Shown: positions 18,716 through 27,832 of the stretch, in pieces | Layout: each line of letters opens with the position of its first letter | Numbering within the stretch: the stretch's first letter is position 1 | DNA from: Photobacterium pectinilyticum | GTDB taxonomy: Bacteria; Pseudomonadota; Gammaproteobacteria; Enterobacterales; Vibrionaceae | Reading direction: 5' to 3' | Assembly: GCF_024357955.1 (NCBI RefSeq) | Contig: NZ_JANEYT010000004.1 | Location: 81,242 to 145,241 of the forward strand | DNA length: 64,000 nt | Made by a program: the position numbers and the translations under genes | The notes under the pieces: model-generated | Told to the model about the DNA's origin: nothing | What the model saw: only the letters and a program-made list of their open reading frames with translations | The model's database searches: none

Positions 18716-19636
18716 ATGGAAGAAGAACATAAATGTCCCCCTCCGGGTCAGCCACAGTGGATGGGCACCTTTGCTGACTTGATGTCGCTGCTGATGTGTT
18801 TCTTTGTTCTGTTGTTGTCATTTTCCGAAATGGATGTACTGAAATTCAAGCAGATCGCCGGTTCGATGAAATTCGCCTTTGGTGTACAAAACATGCTGGA
18901 AGTGAAAGACATCCCTAAAGGGACCAGTGTGATCGCCCAGGAGTTCCGCCCTGGCAGGCCAGAGCCGACACCGATTGAGGTGATCATGCAGCAGACCATT
19001 GATATGACCCAACGGACGTTGGATTTTCATGACGGTGATTCAGACCGTGCCGGCGGCACCAAGCGAGATGCTGGAAAGATGACTGGCGGTCAGAGCGCTG
19101 AGGTAGCGACCCAGCAAAATCAGAATAACGAATCGGAAATGACCGAAGCCCAAGAGCAGGTATTGGAAGTGCTAAAGCAAGCCCTGAACCGTGAAATAGA
19201 CGAAGGGGCAATCGAGGTGGAAAACCTCGGCCAGCAAGTGGTGATTCGGGTTAAGGAAAAAGGGGCCTTCCCTGAAGGTTCGGCATTCCTACAACCCAAA
19301 TTCCGTCCATTGATCCGACAGGTTGCTGATTTGGTGAAAGATGTTCCCGGGGGGATCAGGATCAGTGGCCATACCGACAACCAGAAACTGGACTCCGAGC
19401 TCTACCGCTCCAATTGGGATTTATCTGCCCAGCGGGCAGTGTCGGTAGCTCAGGAAATGGAGCAGGTTGAAGGGTTTGATCCCCAGCGTCTGCGTGTGGT
19501 TGGGCTGGCTGGCACCCAGCCTCTGAATGAGAATGCTACACCGGAAGAGCGCAAAGCCAACCGGCGGGTAGAAATTTCCATCATGCAAGGCGAACCTCAC
19601 TACAGTGAAGAAATCTCTAGCCGAAGTGCTCAGTAA
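18716..19636 (+). CDS. pomB: Sodium-driven flagellar stator protein PomB
   Basis: PomB has one membrane helix and a periplasmic peptidoglycan-binding domain. The ion-binding Asp is Asp21 in MGTFADLMSLLMCFF. A linker of about 110 residues, rich in Gln, Glu and Asn, precedes the OmpA-like domain (ISGHTDNQKLDSELYRSNWDLS, then KANRRVEI). It has 306 residues. The conserved Cys/Ser pattern of the helix fits Na+-type rather than H+-type stators. The ribosome binding site AAGGAGG overlaps the pomA end. Confidence 0.97.
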   Translation: MEEEHKCPPPGQPQWMGTFADLMSLLMCFFVLLLSFSEMDVLKFKQIAGSMKFAFGVQNMLEVKDIPKGTSVIAQEFRPGRPEPTPIEVIMQQTIDMTQRTLDFHDGDSDRAGGTKRDAGKMTGGQSAEVATQQNQNNESEMTEAQEQVLEVLKQALNREIDEGAIEVENLGQQVVIRVKEKGAFPEGSAFLQPKFRPLIRQVADLVKDVPGGIRISGHTDNQKLDSELYRSNWDLSAQRAVSVAQEMEQVEGFDPQRLRVVGLAGTQPLNENATPEERKANRRVEISIMQGEPHYSEEISSRSAQ

Positions 19637-19658
19637 GCCATGTTTGACGTGATTTTAC

Positions 19659-19690
19659 AGGCCGTCTCCTTAGTAGGAGGCGGTCTTTGT
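19659..19690 (+). terminator. Terminator of pomAB
   Basis: GGCCGTCTCCT and AGGAGGCGGTC pair around TAGT, then CTTTGTTTT. Confidence 0.8.
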
Positions 19691-19770
19691 TTTATCCGTC
19701 GTTAAGCAACTGCCTAACGACAAATGAAAATATGCCTACACTATATTTAAGCACCTTGAAGTTACTTAGA

Positions 19771-19812
19771 TATAATATCCTTGTTTCAGCAACAGCCTGC
19801 TTGCTGTATAAT
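19771..19812 (+). promoter_or_regulatory. Likely thiI promoter region
   Basis: Two TATAAT hexamers (19771-19776 and 19807-19812) lie within 100 bases of the thiI start. Neither has a clear -35 at ideal spacing; TTGTTT at 19781 is 20 bases before the second. Confidence 0.4.
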
Positions 19813-19865
19813 CCGCGCCTTTCAGCCTTTTTGGTATTGTTTGGCCCAGTGTAGCGAAGCGTGTT

Positions 19866-21314
19866 ATGAAATTTATTGTTAAACCCCATCCTGAGATTTT
19901 CGTAAAGAGTGAATCTGTACGTAAGCGTTTTACCAGAATCTTAGAATGTAACATTCGCATTATCCTTCAGCGTTCATGTGAGTCTATTGCGGTGATCAAT
20001 CGCCGCAGCCATATTGAAGTGGTGCCAAAAGACGACAGCCAGCGTGAAGCGATACTGACCGTCTTGACCCAGACTCCGGGGATCCACCATGTGCTGGAAG
20101 TTAAGCAGACTGACTTCACCGATTTGCACGACATCTACGAGCAGACTCTCGCACATGTTGGTAACACTCTAGAAGGCAAAACCTTCTGTGTTCGTGCTAA
20201 ACGTACCGGTAAGCATGATTTTACTTCGATCGAGCTTGAGCGCTATGTGGGCGGTGGACTCAACCAAGCTGTTGAGTCGGCGTCGGTGAAGCTGAAGAAC
20301 CCGGATATGACTGTCCGTGTCGAAGTGCAAAATGAGAAGCTGAACCAGATCCTTGCCCGCCATAAAGGTTTGGGTGGTTTCCCGTTGGGCACTCAGGAAG
20401 ACGTATTGAGCTTGATTTCTGGTGGCTTTGACTCTGGTGTTTCAAGTTATCTTCACATCAAGCGCGGCAGTAAAGTGCATTATTGCTTCTTCAACTTGGG
20501 CGGCCCAGCGCATGAAATCGGTGTAAAGCAGGTTTCTCACTTCTTGTGGAAGAAGTATGGCTCATCCGCTAAAGTGAAGTTTATTGCGATCGACTTCGAA
20601 CCTGTTGTTGGCGAAATCCTTGAAAACATTGATGACGGCCAGATGGGCGTTGTGCTTAAACGTATGTTCATGCGTGCTGCAGGTATGGTTGCTGAGCGTT
20701 TTGGTATTCAAGCATTAGTGACTGGTGAAGCTTTGGGTCAGGTATCGAGCCAGACTCTGACTAACCTGCGCCATATTGATAACGTGACCGATACGCTGAT
20801 CCTGCGTCCGCTGATCAACTGGGACAAAGAAGACATCATCGATGTTGCCCGTAAAATCGGTACCGAAGATTTTGCCAAGACTATGCCGGAATTCTGCGGT
20901 GTGATCTCCAAGAGCCCGACGGTGAAAGCGGTATTGCATAAGCTGGAAACCGAGGAAGCGAAGTTCGATTACACTGTTCTAGAGCGAGTGGTTTCTGAGG
21001 CGCGTGTGATTGATATCCGAGATATTGAGAAAGAAAGCCAAGAGCAGGCTCCGGAAATCGAGCTGGTAGACCAGATCGAAACGGACGCTGTGGTACTGGA
21101 TATCCGTAGCCCGGATGAAGAAGACGAGAACCCGCTTGAGCTCGGCAATGTCGATGTGAAGCACCTTCCGTTCTACAAACTGGCGACCCAGTTTGGTGAC
21201 TTGCCGCAGGATAAAACCTATCTGCTGTACTGTGACCGTGGTGTCATGAGTCGCCTACAGGCGCTTTACCTGAAAGAGAACGGCTTTGACAACGTGAAGG
21301 TCTACCGTCCTTAA
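19866..21314 (+). CDS. thiI: tRNA 4-thiouridine synthase / sulfurtransferase ThiI
   Basis: ThiI transfers persulfide sulfur to U8 of tRNA and, in this class, to ThiS for thiazole synthesis. It has 482 residues: NFLD and THUMP domains (1-170), the PP-loop [10 protein letters not shown] at 185-194, the disulfide-forming Cys in MPEFCGV and a C-terminal rhodanese domain with Cys456 in YCDRGVMS. The rhodanese domain means it can serve both tRNA and thiamine pathways, as in E. coli. Own terminator, monocistronic. Confidence 0.98.
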   Translation: MKFIVKPHPEIFVKSESVRKRFTRILECNIRIILQRSCESIAVINRRSHIEVVPKDDSQREAILTVLTQTPGIHHVLEVKQTDFTDLHDIYEQTLAHVGNTLEGKTFCVRAKRTGKHDFTSIELERYVGGGLNQAVESASVKLKNPDMTVRVEVQNEKLNQILARHKGLGGFPLGTQEDVLSLISGGFDSGVSSYLHIKRGSKVHYCFFNLGGPAHEIGVKQVSHFLWKKYGSSAKVKFIAIDFEPVVGEILENIDDGQMGVVLKRMFMRAAGMVAERFGIQALVTGEALGQVSSQTLTNLRHIDNVTDTLILRPLINWDKEDIIDVARKIGTEDFAKTMPEFCGVISKSPTVKAVLHKLETEEAKFDYTVLERVVSEARVIDIRDIEKESQEQAPEIELVDQIETDAVVLDIRSPDEEDENPLELGNVDVKHLPFYKLATQFGDLPQDKTYLLYCDRGVMSRLQALYLKENGFDNVKVYRP

Positions 21315-21335
21315 ATCAGTAAAAACTGTATGTAT

Positions 21336-21365
21336 AAAAACGAGAGCCTTGGCTCTCGTTTTTTT
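21336..21365. terminator. Terminator shared by thiI and yajL
   Basis: AAAAACGAGAGCC and GGCTCTCGTTTTTTT around TT; A and T tracts on both sides suit the convergent genes. Confidence 0.9.
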
Positions 21366-21388
21366 ATGTCGGTAGTTTTATGTTTTAC

Positions 21389-22012
21389 CTATTTTCTTGG
21401 TAACACCGTGTAGTGCATGTTCGGCCATACCACCATTGGCTCTGCAACCTCGGCCGACTTTTCCTTGCCGGCAAGGTGGTTGATGATTTCAAACGCAAAC
21501 TCCATTGCGGTGCCCGGCCCTTGGCTGGTTAGCAAGCGGTTGTTGACATCATAGACCACGCGTTTGGTGCGAAGACGCTCTGCCGGAATACGGTCATGGA
21601 AGCTAGGGTGCGATGTCATCAGGGCTTCAGGGTAGAGCTGGTGGTGTTCAAGCACAAGGGCTGGAGCAGCACATATAGCCGCAACTAACTTACCATCGTA
21701 TTTGTGCTGTTTGACAAACTCAACCAACAGCGGGCTGTCACGAAAGCATTCCGCCCCGCCAAGCCCACCGGGAAGTACCACACAGTCAAACGGTTCATCG
21801 GCAATATTGACCAAGGCTGTATCGGCAACCAGTTTGATCCCTCGCGAGCCTTCCATGATCAACGCCCCGTCGGACGCAGCGCTGGCCGTCGTTACCGAAA
21901 AATTGGCGCGAACCAACATGTCGATAGTCGTGATGGCTTCTATCTCTTCCGTTCCTGGTGCAATGCATACAGCGACCTTGATAGGGTTCGGGCTGGTGCT
22001 GTCATTGGTCAT
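21389..22012 (-). CDS. yajL: DJ-1/PfpI-family protein YajL
   Basis: This cytoplasmic stress protein of the DJ-1 superfamily is reported as a chaperone and glyoxal-adduct deglycase. It has 207 residues. The reactive Cys is Cys114 in VAAICAAPALVLEHH, and the supporting Glu is in GTEEIEA near residue 22. The N-terminal dozen residues are an extra polar tail compared with E. coli. It has a good ribosome binding site (GGAGAG). The first 11 bases overlap the end of panE, so the two are co-transcribed. Confidence 0.93.
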   Translation of the reverse strand: MTNDSTSPNPIKVAVCIAPGTEEIEAITTIDMLVRANFSVTTASAASDGALIMEGSRGIKLVADTALVNIADEPFDCVVLPGGLGGAECFRDSPLLVEFVKQHKYDGKLVAAICAAPALVLEHHQLYPEALMTSHPSFHDRIPAERLRTKRVVYDVNNRLLTSQGPGTAMEFAFEIINHLAGKEKSAEVAEPMVVWPNMHYTVLPRK

Positions 22013-22916
22013 GGTATTTTCTCTCCAATTCTTTTATAGCCTGCCACAGGCGATGGTTGTGAGGGGCTTCAATGTTATGTGTTGCCGCCCGGGCAATGAG
22101 ATACCCGCTAATATAGTCGATTTCTGTCTGCCTTTGATGGCAAACATCCTGATTCATGGAAGAAAAATTGTCAGCCGTTGCATTTATTACCGTATCGACC
22201 CGTTGTCTGAGCACTGAGGCGGTAACTGGGTATCCCTCTGCGGACATAACCAAAGCGACTTCTTGGCAAATAGCGTCTAGTTCGGTATCGAATTCTGACC
22301 TTGCCAGTTTGCCGTTCTTGCAAAGATGAAGTGCTGTCAGCGGGTTGATAGCACAGTTAATAGCCAATTTGTTCCATAACGGTTGGTTAATATCGTCCTC
22401 CCATTGGCAAGGGGGCAGGGCATCATCAAGTAAGTGTGCCAGTTGCTGGTGCTGGATGCCGTGTGGCGTAATGCTTCCCAGCAGGGTAGGGCCAATACCT
22501 GTGTGGTGCACTTCATCCTGACTAGGGCGGAAAGCGGCTTGGGCGGTGGTGGCATAAATGATCGGGTTGTTGGGCAGTAGGTCCAATACGGTTTGCTGGC
22601 TACCCATGCCGTTGTGCATGATCACTACTGCAGTCTCGGGATTCAGGTGCGGTTTGATCGCTTGAATGGCGGCACCGACCTGAAAGGCTTTGACGGTGGC
22701 TAACACCAGATCACTGCTCGCCAATAAAGGGGGTTGGTTAGCCTCAAACAGAGAGGTGGATTTCGGCGTGAGCTTGGCAGTCGCATCAGTGCCTGTTAGG
22801 TGAATAGCTAACTTTTGGTGATTGTCGCGCGTCCAGAAATGGACGTTGTGTTGATTAGCGAGTTTGCAGCCCCATAGCCTACCGACGGCACCGGCTCCTA
22901 GAATGGTGATGTTCAC
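22002..22916 (-). CDS. panE: 2-dehydropantoate 2-reductase
   Basis: PanE reduces ketopantoate to pantoate with NADPH in pantothenate and CoA synthesis. It has 304 residues, the Rossmann motif GAGAVGRLWG at the N-terminus and the catalytic Lys and substrate Asn in NKLAINCAINPLTAL, then NFSSMNQDV. The overlap with yajL and this gene pair are common in Gammaproteobacteria. No ribosome binding site stronger than AAGCA is seen upstream. Confidence 0.96.
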   Translation of the reverse strand: MNITILGAGAVGRLWGCKLANQHNVHFWTRDNHQKLAIHLTGTDATAKLTPKSTSLFEANQPPLLASSDLVLATVKAFQVGAAIQAIKPHLNPETAVVIMHNGMGSQQTVLDLLPNNPIIYATTAQAAFRPSQDEVHHTGIGPTLLGSITPHGIQHQQLAHLLDDALPPCQWEDDINQPLWNKLAINCAINPLTALHLCKNGKLARSEFDTELDAICQEVALVMSAEGYPVTASVLRQRVDTVINATADNFSSMNQDVCHQRQTEIDYISGYLIARAATHNIEAPHNHRLWQAIKELERKYHDQ

Positions 22917-23018
22917 AATTTGCTTCCGTGTATTGGATGACTATGTCGGGATAATAACACCGTTAAAGCGGGGAAGAAGAGATTTAGTCCGCTCCTCCCT
23001 GAGCGGATAAAGGTGGCT

Positions 23019-23846
23019 TTAGAATTTATAGGTGACAGAGAAGTAATGACTAATACCAGTGGATTCGAAGCTACTGGTATCTTCTATGAGGTAAACATCA
23101 TTATAGAGTTTGAAGCCATAGCCCACGGCATAACGGTCAGAATGCCAGTAGAAGCCGTTGAACATTACCCCACCATGGTTGGCTTGTGAATTACCCTTGA
23201 AGGTGTCATCGGCTGCAAACTGATAATCGATGTAGCCTTGGTAGGCAATAAAGCTATCATTGGGGAACGTATAAAAGGGTTTGAACCAGTTAGTTGATAA
23301 CTGCAGGCCGTTCCAGTCTTTGTTGTTAATATCATAGAGGCCATAAAGGTTGAGGCCGACTTTGCCAAACCAAGGAACCTGAACGTCTGAGCCTATGCCC
23401 CAGAAGGAGTTGTTGACCGGGGGAAAATCACTTTCTTTGGCATAGCCACCATCCCAATTGAACAAGGTGGCGATGTAAAATTCTTGGAATGGCCCGATTG
23501 AAAGATCTCTTTTGGTCATGGCATCAAGGGAAAGCCTAGGGGCAAATTTCATAAAGATTTTAACCCCGTCATTCTTATCGCTGGCATCGTGATCGGTTAA
23601 ATCAAAAACATCAACGTAACCATAAAGGTCAAAGATACCGGAGCGTCCGCCGAATTCCATCTCCAAATAATCATGACCGGAATGTGCGTCAGGTGATCTT
23701 GGGAGCTCTTCAAGGGCGTACATGAGATTGAATTGAAGCCATTTATAGTCGTTTTTATGGATATCATCTGAATAATCGACAGCAAAGCTGACAGTTGGCA
23801 GCATTGCTGCTGCGCTGATACTTAAAGCGGTCAGGGTTTTATGCAT
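23019..23846 (-). CDS. ompK: OmpK-type outer-membrane channel of the Tsx family, paralogue 1
   Basis: The protein is a 12-strand nucleoside-channel-like porin of 275 residues with a cleavable signal peptide (through VSFA) and a C-terminal Phe (YFSVTYKF) for BAM recognition. Conserved blocks include YSDDIHKNDYKWLQFNLM, EFGGRSGIFDLYGYVDVF and YWHSDRYAVGYG. In Vibrio parahaemolyticus the orthologue OmpK is the phage KVP40 receptor. It lies 307 bases after a close paralogue and behind that gene's terminator, so it has its own promoter. The two differ most in presumed surface loops. Confidence 0.9.
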   Translation of the reverse strand: MHKTLTALSISAAAMLPTVSFAVDYSDDIHKNDYKWLQFNLMYALEELPRSPDAHSGHDYLEMEFGGRSGIFDLYGYVDVFDLTDHDASDKNDGVKIFMKFAPRLSLDAMTKRDLSIGPFQEFYIATLFNWDGGYAKESDFPPVNNSFWGIGSDVQVPWFGKVGLNLYGLYDINNKDWNGLQLSTNWFKPFYTFPNDSFIAYQGYIDYQFAADDTFKGNSQANHGGVMFNGFYWHSDRYAVGYGFKLYNDVYLIEDTSSFESTGISHYFSVTYKF

Positions 23847-24104
23847 GATAGTGTCTCGCTAGCCATTTGCCATTGCTTATGGGCACTGAACGACCATGTT
23901 GTCTGGCGTAGTCCAGTGTTAAGTAAAGGTTAGCGGATTAGTGCTTTGGGGGCGGCCTGTCTTGCAACTACGGCAAGGTTCTTGCGTGCGGAAATCTTAT
24001 TGCTGGAAAAATGTGCCAAAAATGAATAACAAAGACAGGGTGTCTCGAAAGTAATTTCTATCTTAGATTTGAGAGGGGAAGTTCGGGGTAATGCAAAAGT
24101 CATA
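23847..24104. promoter_or_regulatory. Upstream region of ompK paralogue 1
   Basis: This 258-base AT-rich region must contain the paralogue 1 promoter on the minus strand. I cannot identify a confident -10/-35 pair or operator, and there is no coding frame. Confidence 0.4.
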
Positions 24105-24130
24105 AAAAAAGCACCCGAAGGTGCTTTTTT
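24105..24130 (-). terminator. Terminator of ompK paralogue 2
   Basis: AAAAAAGCACC and GGTGCTTTTTT pair around CGAA, 23 bases after the stop. Confidence 0.92.
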
Positions 24131-24153
24131 CTATCAGCTACGAGAGCCGTAAC

Positions 24154-24963
24154 TTAGAACTTGTAAGTTACGCTAAAGTAGTGACCAACGCCTGAAGACT
24201 CAGCTTCTGGTGCCCATGGTAGAGCTGCACCGTCTTCAAAGCCGTATACGTTGTTGTATAGTTTCAGACCGTAACCCACTGCGTAGCGGTCAGAGTGCCA
24301 GTAGATACCGTTGAACATTGCACCGCCGTGGCTTGACTGGTATGCAGCGTCATCTTCCATACCGAACTGGTAGTCGATGTAACCTTGGTAAGAAATGAAC
24401 GTACCGTTGTCTAGGAAGTAGAAAGGCTTGAACCAGTTGGTAGATACTTGGAAGCCGTTCCAATCTTTCTCGTTTGAATCGTAAGTACCGTATAGGTTTA
24501 GGCCAATTTTGCCCAACCATGGAACCATTACGTCTGAACCTAGACCGATTTTCTGAGAGTTAACACCAGAGTTGCCACCCCACTCCATAACAGTCGCTAG
24601 GTATAGCTCTTGTACTGGACCGAAAGACAGGTCTTTGCCTGTTAGACCGTCAAGAGACATACGCGGTGCGAACTTCATGAAGATTTTTTCAGCGCCGTCT
24701 TTGTCGCTGCCTGAATCACTTGTTAGGTTGAACACATCAACGTAACCGTATAGGTCGAAGATGCCTGAACGACCGCCGAATTCCATCTCTAGGTAATCGT
24801 GAGTTGACTCTGGGCCTGCACCTTTCTCGTCAACGGCTGCCATCAGGTTGAACTGAGACCAGCTGTAGTCGTTTTTGTGGATGTCGTCAGAGTAATCAGC
24901 CGCATTAACTGCTGGAACAGCAGAGGCAGCTAGAACGCTTAGTGCTACTAGTGATTTACGCAT
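24154..24963 (-). CDS. ompK: OmpK-type outer-membrane channel of the Tsx family, paralogue 2
   Basis: The product is 269 residues, with signal peptide MRKSLVALSVLAAS...VNA and C-terminal Phe. It shares the core strands with paralogue 1 (YSDDIHKNDYSWSQFNLM, EFGGRSGIFDLYGYVDVFNL). The frame is open to 25074, but the ATG at 24963 begins the signal peptide and has GAGAG upstream. Codon choice is strongly biased to GTT, GGT and CGT types, as in highly expressed genes, more so than in paralogue 1. This is probably the main OmpK. Confidence 0.92.
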   Translation of the reverse strand: MRKSLVALSVLAASAVPAVNAADYSDDIHKNDYSWSQFNLMAAVDEKGAGPESTHDYLEMEFGGRSGIFDLYGYVDVFNLTSDSGSDKDGAEKIFMKFAPRMSLDGLTGKDLSFGPVQELYLATVMEWGGNSGVNSQKIGLGSDVMVPWLGKIGLNLYGTYDSNEKDWNGFQVSTNWFKPFYFLDNGTFISYQGYIDYQFGMEDDAAYQSSHGGAMFNGIYWHSDRYAVGYGLKLYNNVYGFEDGAALPWAPEAESSGVGHYFSVTYKF

Positions 24964-25245
24964 GGGGTGAACTCTCGCTAATTGTGTTTTAAGACCGGAC
25001 TTTTGTCTGTCCGTGTTCTGTTGGCGGAGAGTGTATTGCTTTATGTCACCTTTGTGAATGTAACGATTGCGCAATCCTTTGCTAAATGTGATCTCGATCG
25101 ACTGTAATCGATTTCAAGTTGAAGAAAAAGTGATCTTTAGCGTGTTTTTTGTGCGTTTTAAAGTAAATTTTCTGAACTAAGTGTGAAGAGGGTACTCTAA
25201 GCGCGGTTTTGCTATCTCAAATGGGGATGAAAAGTGCAGAAAATA
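24964..25245. promoter_or_regulatory. Upstream region of ompK paralogue 2
   Basis: The region carries the leader and promoter of paralogue 2 on the minus strand. A TGTGA half-site with a weak partner (TGTGATCTCGATCGACT, near 25088) could be a CRP site but matches only one arm. No coding frame is convincing. Confidence 0.35.
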
Positions 25246-25284
25246 AAAAAGGAAGTATTTCTGCTCAACAGAATACTTCCTTTA
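25246..25284 (-). terminator. Terminator of the AmpG-like permease gene
   Basis: AAAGGAAGTATT and AATACTTCCTTT, 12-base perfect arms with a 12-base loop; on the minus strand a run TTTTTTATTTT follows. Confidence 0.85.
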
Positions 25285-25321
25285 GGCGCTACCGAATATT
25301 AGGGGAGGCGCAATTGTGTTG

Positions 25322-26695
25322 CTAGTCGTTCTTTGTGCTGAAGCTGGTACTGTGCTTGTTGACGATGTAGATCAACCCCAGTACTGGCAGACCGATAAGG
25401 GCGGTGGTGAGGAAAAAGATGTTGTATCCGTACATGTCGACATACAAGCCTGAGAAACCGGCAATGAATTTCGGGAACAACAGCATGATGGAACTGAACA
25501 ACGCGTATTGTGTGGCAGAGAAAGCCACATTGGTCAGGCTCGACATGAAGGTAATGAAAGCGGCAGTCGCTATGCCGGCACTGAGGTTATCCAGTGAAAT
25601 GACCAAGGTCAGCATCGGTAGGCTATTGCCGATATAGCTAAATACCATGAAGGCCAAATTGGTGAGAGCAGCGAGCACTGCCCCCAAGGCAAGAATGCGC
25701 ATGGTGGAGTATTTGCTGACCAAGATCCCGCCAAGGCCGGCCCCTAATAGTGTCATGATAACGCCATAGATTTTTGACACCGAGGCCACCTCGGTTTTGG
25801 TAAAGCCCATATCGACGTAGAAGGCATTGGCCATCACACCCATGACGACATCGGAAATCCGGTAGCAACTGATAAGGGCCAGGATCAGCAGGGCTTGTTT
25901 ACCATAGCGATCGAAGAAATCCTTAAATGGCATCACAGCGGCGGCATAGAACCAAGCGATGAGCCTTGCCTTGCGCGGTGAGGTCCCTTTGGCTATGAGG
26001 CTTTGGCGGAATTCTTTCTCGACATTATCGATGGCTGAGCTATCAATGGTCGGCTCATGAATACATAGCGCAGTAATAAGACCGACCGACATCAGGCTTG
26101 CCATAATGAAATAGGCATACTTCCAGCCTTCAGGATCGTAGCCGGTATTCGAACCAAACCAAGCAGCAAATGCCAGTGCCCCAGCTCCCGCCATGATCAT
26201 TGCGAGACGATAACCGGTCATGTAGGCAGCAGCGAGTGCCGCCTGTAATCGCTCGGAAGCTAATTCAATGCGATAAGCATCAATCACAATGTCTTGTGAC
26301 GCCGAAGAAAAAGCGACGATGACGGCAAAAATAGCCAATTGAACCAAGTCGCCCTGTGGATTGCTGACCGCCATTCCGATCAGGGAGCCAATGATCAGTA
26401 GCTGCGAGAAGATCATCCAGCCTCGGCGTCTTCCTAGCAGTGATGACAAGATCGGAATTGGGAAGCGGTCGATAAGCGGTGACCAGATCCATTTAAAGCC
26501 GTAGGCCAGTGCCACCCAGCTGAAAAAACCGATATCGGTGCGACTCACTTCGGCTTCCCGAAGCCAGAAAGATAAGGTCCCAAATACCAGTAGCAAAGGC
26601 AGGCCGGAAGAGAAGCCCAGTGCCAACATGATCAGGACTTTTTTCTCTAGATATACTCGCCAGCCAAGTTTTTCATTTTCAATCGATTGCTCCAT
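25322..26695 (-). CDS. ampG: AmpG-like muropeptide permease (MFS)
   Basis: AmpG imports GlcNAc-anhydroMurNAc-peptides for peptidoglycan recycling. The 457-residue product has about 12-14 membrane helices and the family segments LGFSSGLPLLLVFGTLSFWL, RRRGWMIFSQL and SSASQDIVIDAYRIE. The frame extends to 26752, but ATG 26695 (MEQSIENEK) has GAGGGA just upstream. Its neighbours (cyclophilin, yajG, bolA) mirror the E. coli ampG-yajG-bolA order, which supports the assignment over other MFS types. Confidence 0.88.
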   Translation of the reverse strand: MEQSIENEKLGWRVYLEKKVLIMLALGFSSGLPLLLVFGTLSFWLREAEVSRTDIGFFSWVALAYGFKWIWSPLIDRFPIPILSSLLGRRRGWMIFSQLLIIGSLIGMAVSNPQGDLVQLAIFAVIVAFSSASQDIVIDAYRIELASERLQAALAAAYMTGYRLAMIMAGAGALAFAAWFGSNTGYDPEGWKYAYFIMASLMSVGLITALCIHEPTIDSSAIDNVEKEFRQSLIAKGTSPRKARLIAWFYAAAVMPFKDFFDRYGKQALLILALISCYRISDVVMGVMANAFYVDMGFTKTEVASVSKIYGVIMTLLGAGLGGILVSKYSTMRILALGAVLAALTNLAFMVFSYIGNSLPMLTLVISLDNLSAGIATAAFITFMSSLTNVAFSATQYALFSSIMLLFPKFIAGFSGLYVDMYGYNIFFLTTALIGLPVLGLIYIVNKHSTSFSTKND

Positions 26696-26866
26696 GGATC
26701 CCTCAGGTATTTCTGAATTAGCAGCCAGTAGTATATACAGGTATACCCGCAAGCTACCGAGTAATTAAGTAAAAATACAGTAAAAGGTGGTCGCAAAGTA
26801 TGAAACTTGTATATCTCTGAAACACGGCTGGGTGAGACGGTGGGAAGGGGAGAGATAGGGCGAAGA

Positions 26867-27229
26867 TTAAGGACGGATCCCCTGCATTTTTTCCTGCCGT
26901 TCACCGAGCCCGAGCAGAAACTGTGCAGCCGAAGCTACTTTGTATTGCAAAAAGTTATTGCCCAGCAATTCATGCTCTTCCAACGATTCCAGTAAGTGGA
27001 CTAAGTACCAGTAGGTAGACTCGTAGTGATCGTCTGGGGAGCCAGAAGGGACAGAGAGCAGCCACCATTCATGAAGATGTTCGGTGATGGTCGTTTTCAT
27101 GGCGTCATAATTGACGTCGCCGTTAATCGTCCCCAAGGCACTGAGTGCAATCGCCGGAGCATGGTCGGCAATATGCTGGCTGATTAACTCAGCATGGGTT
27201 GCATGATTGGAAGAGACAAGTTTGAGCAT
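26867..27229 (-). CDS. Small cytoplasmic protein, unknown function
   Basis: The 120-residue product is acidic and mostly helical, rich in His (ATHAELISQHIADHAPA, TEHLHEWW) and Trp/Tyr (STYWYLVHLLESLEEHELL). It has no signal peptide or membrane segment. A GTG at 27238 is in frame, but AGGTGA lies five bases before ATG 27229. That ribosome binding site is in the arm of a 12-base perfect inverted repeat (27234-27265). It sits 48 bases after the cyclophilin gene, probably in the same transcript. I do not recognise the family. Confidence 0.7.
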   Translation of the reverse strand: MLKLVSSNHATHAELISQHIADHAPAIALSALGTINGDVNYDAMKTTITEHLHEWWLLSVPSGSPDDHYESTYWYLVHLLESLEEHELLGNNFLQYKVASAAQFLLGLGERQEKMQGIRP

Positions 27230-27233
27230 AGCA

Positions 27234-27265
27234 GTCACCTGATCACAAACTAATGATCAGGTGAC
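27234..27265 (-). promoter_or_regulatory. Perfect inverted repeat covering a ribosome binding site
   Basis: GTCACCTGATCA and TGATCAGGTGAC are perfect 12-base arms with an eight-base loop. On the minus strand the second arm contains AGGTGA, the likely Shine-Dalgarno sequence of the gene starting at 27229. No T tract follows, so it is not a typical terminator. It could mask translation, stabilise the 3' end of the cyclophilin mRNA or be a protein-binding site. Confidence 0.6.
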
Positions 27266-27277
27266 ATTAGCTTGTGT

Positions 27278-27832
27278 CTAATTTTTAATAATATTGATAC
27301 TTTCAATAACTATAGGCTGCTCAGGAACATCTTTCATACCCATAGAGCGGATAGTTGTCGTGGGAATTTCGGTCATTTTTTCAATAACTGGGAAGCCGCT
27401 CACAACTTTGCCAAATACCGCATAACCCGGGCGGCTGCCTTGTGCATCTAAGAAGGTATTATTTTGGTAGTTGATATAAAACTGGCGAGTTGCTGAGTCC
27501 GGATCTTGGGTGCGGGCCATCGCGACCGTGGCTTTGGCATTGCTCAGGCCATTGGTGGACTCATTCTTAATAGGCTCATAGCCTGAACGACGTTTGAGAT
27601 CTTTGTCAAAACCACCGCCTTGAGCCATAAAACCCGGGATAACACGGTGAAAAATCGTTCCTTCATAGCTGCCATCCTCCACATAACGAAGGAAGTTTTC
27701 GCTCGAAATCGGGGCTTTTTCTTGTTCAAGTTCAATGACGAACTCACCCAGGTTAGTTGTGACCGAAACTTGGGTGGCAGCACTGACCGGAATTGCCAGG
27801 CAAAGTAATAGGGTAGATAGCAAGCGACGCAT
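27278..27832 (-). CDS. ppiA: Periplasmic cyclophilin-type peptidyl-prolyl isomerase
   Basis: The enzyme speeds proline isomerisation during folding of envelope proteins. The 184-residue product has a signal peptide (MRRLLSTLLLCLAIPVSAA) and the cyclophilin catalytic segments GTIFHRVIPGFMAQGGGF and SATRQFYIN, then PGYAVFGKV. The start ATG overlaps the yajG stop in TAATG, so the pair is coupled. The gene is PpiA-like because it is exported; the cytoplasmic PpiB lacks the leader. Confidence 0.93.
   Translation of the reverse strand: MRRLLSTLLLCLAIPVSAATQVSVTTNLGEFVIELEQEKAPISSENFLRYVEDGSYEGTIFHRVIPGFMAQGGGFDKDLKRRSGYEPIKNESTNGLSNAKATVAMARTQDPDSATRQFYINYQNNTFLDAQGSRPGYAVFGKVVSGFPVIEKMTEIPTTTIRSMGMKDVPEQPIVIESINIIKN

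Noticed and set aside
25080..25110. CRP site upstream of ompK paralogue 2
   Set aside because: Only the TGTGA arm matches; the second arm is poor.
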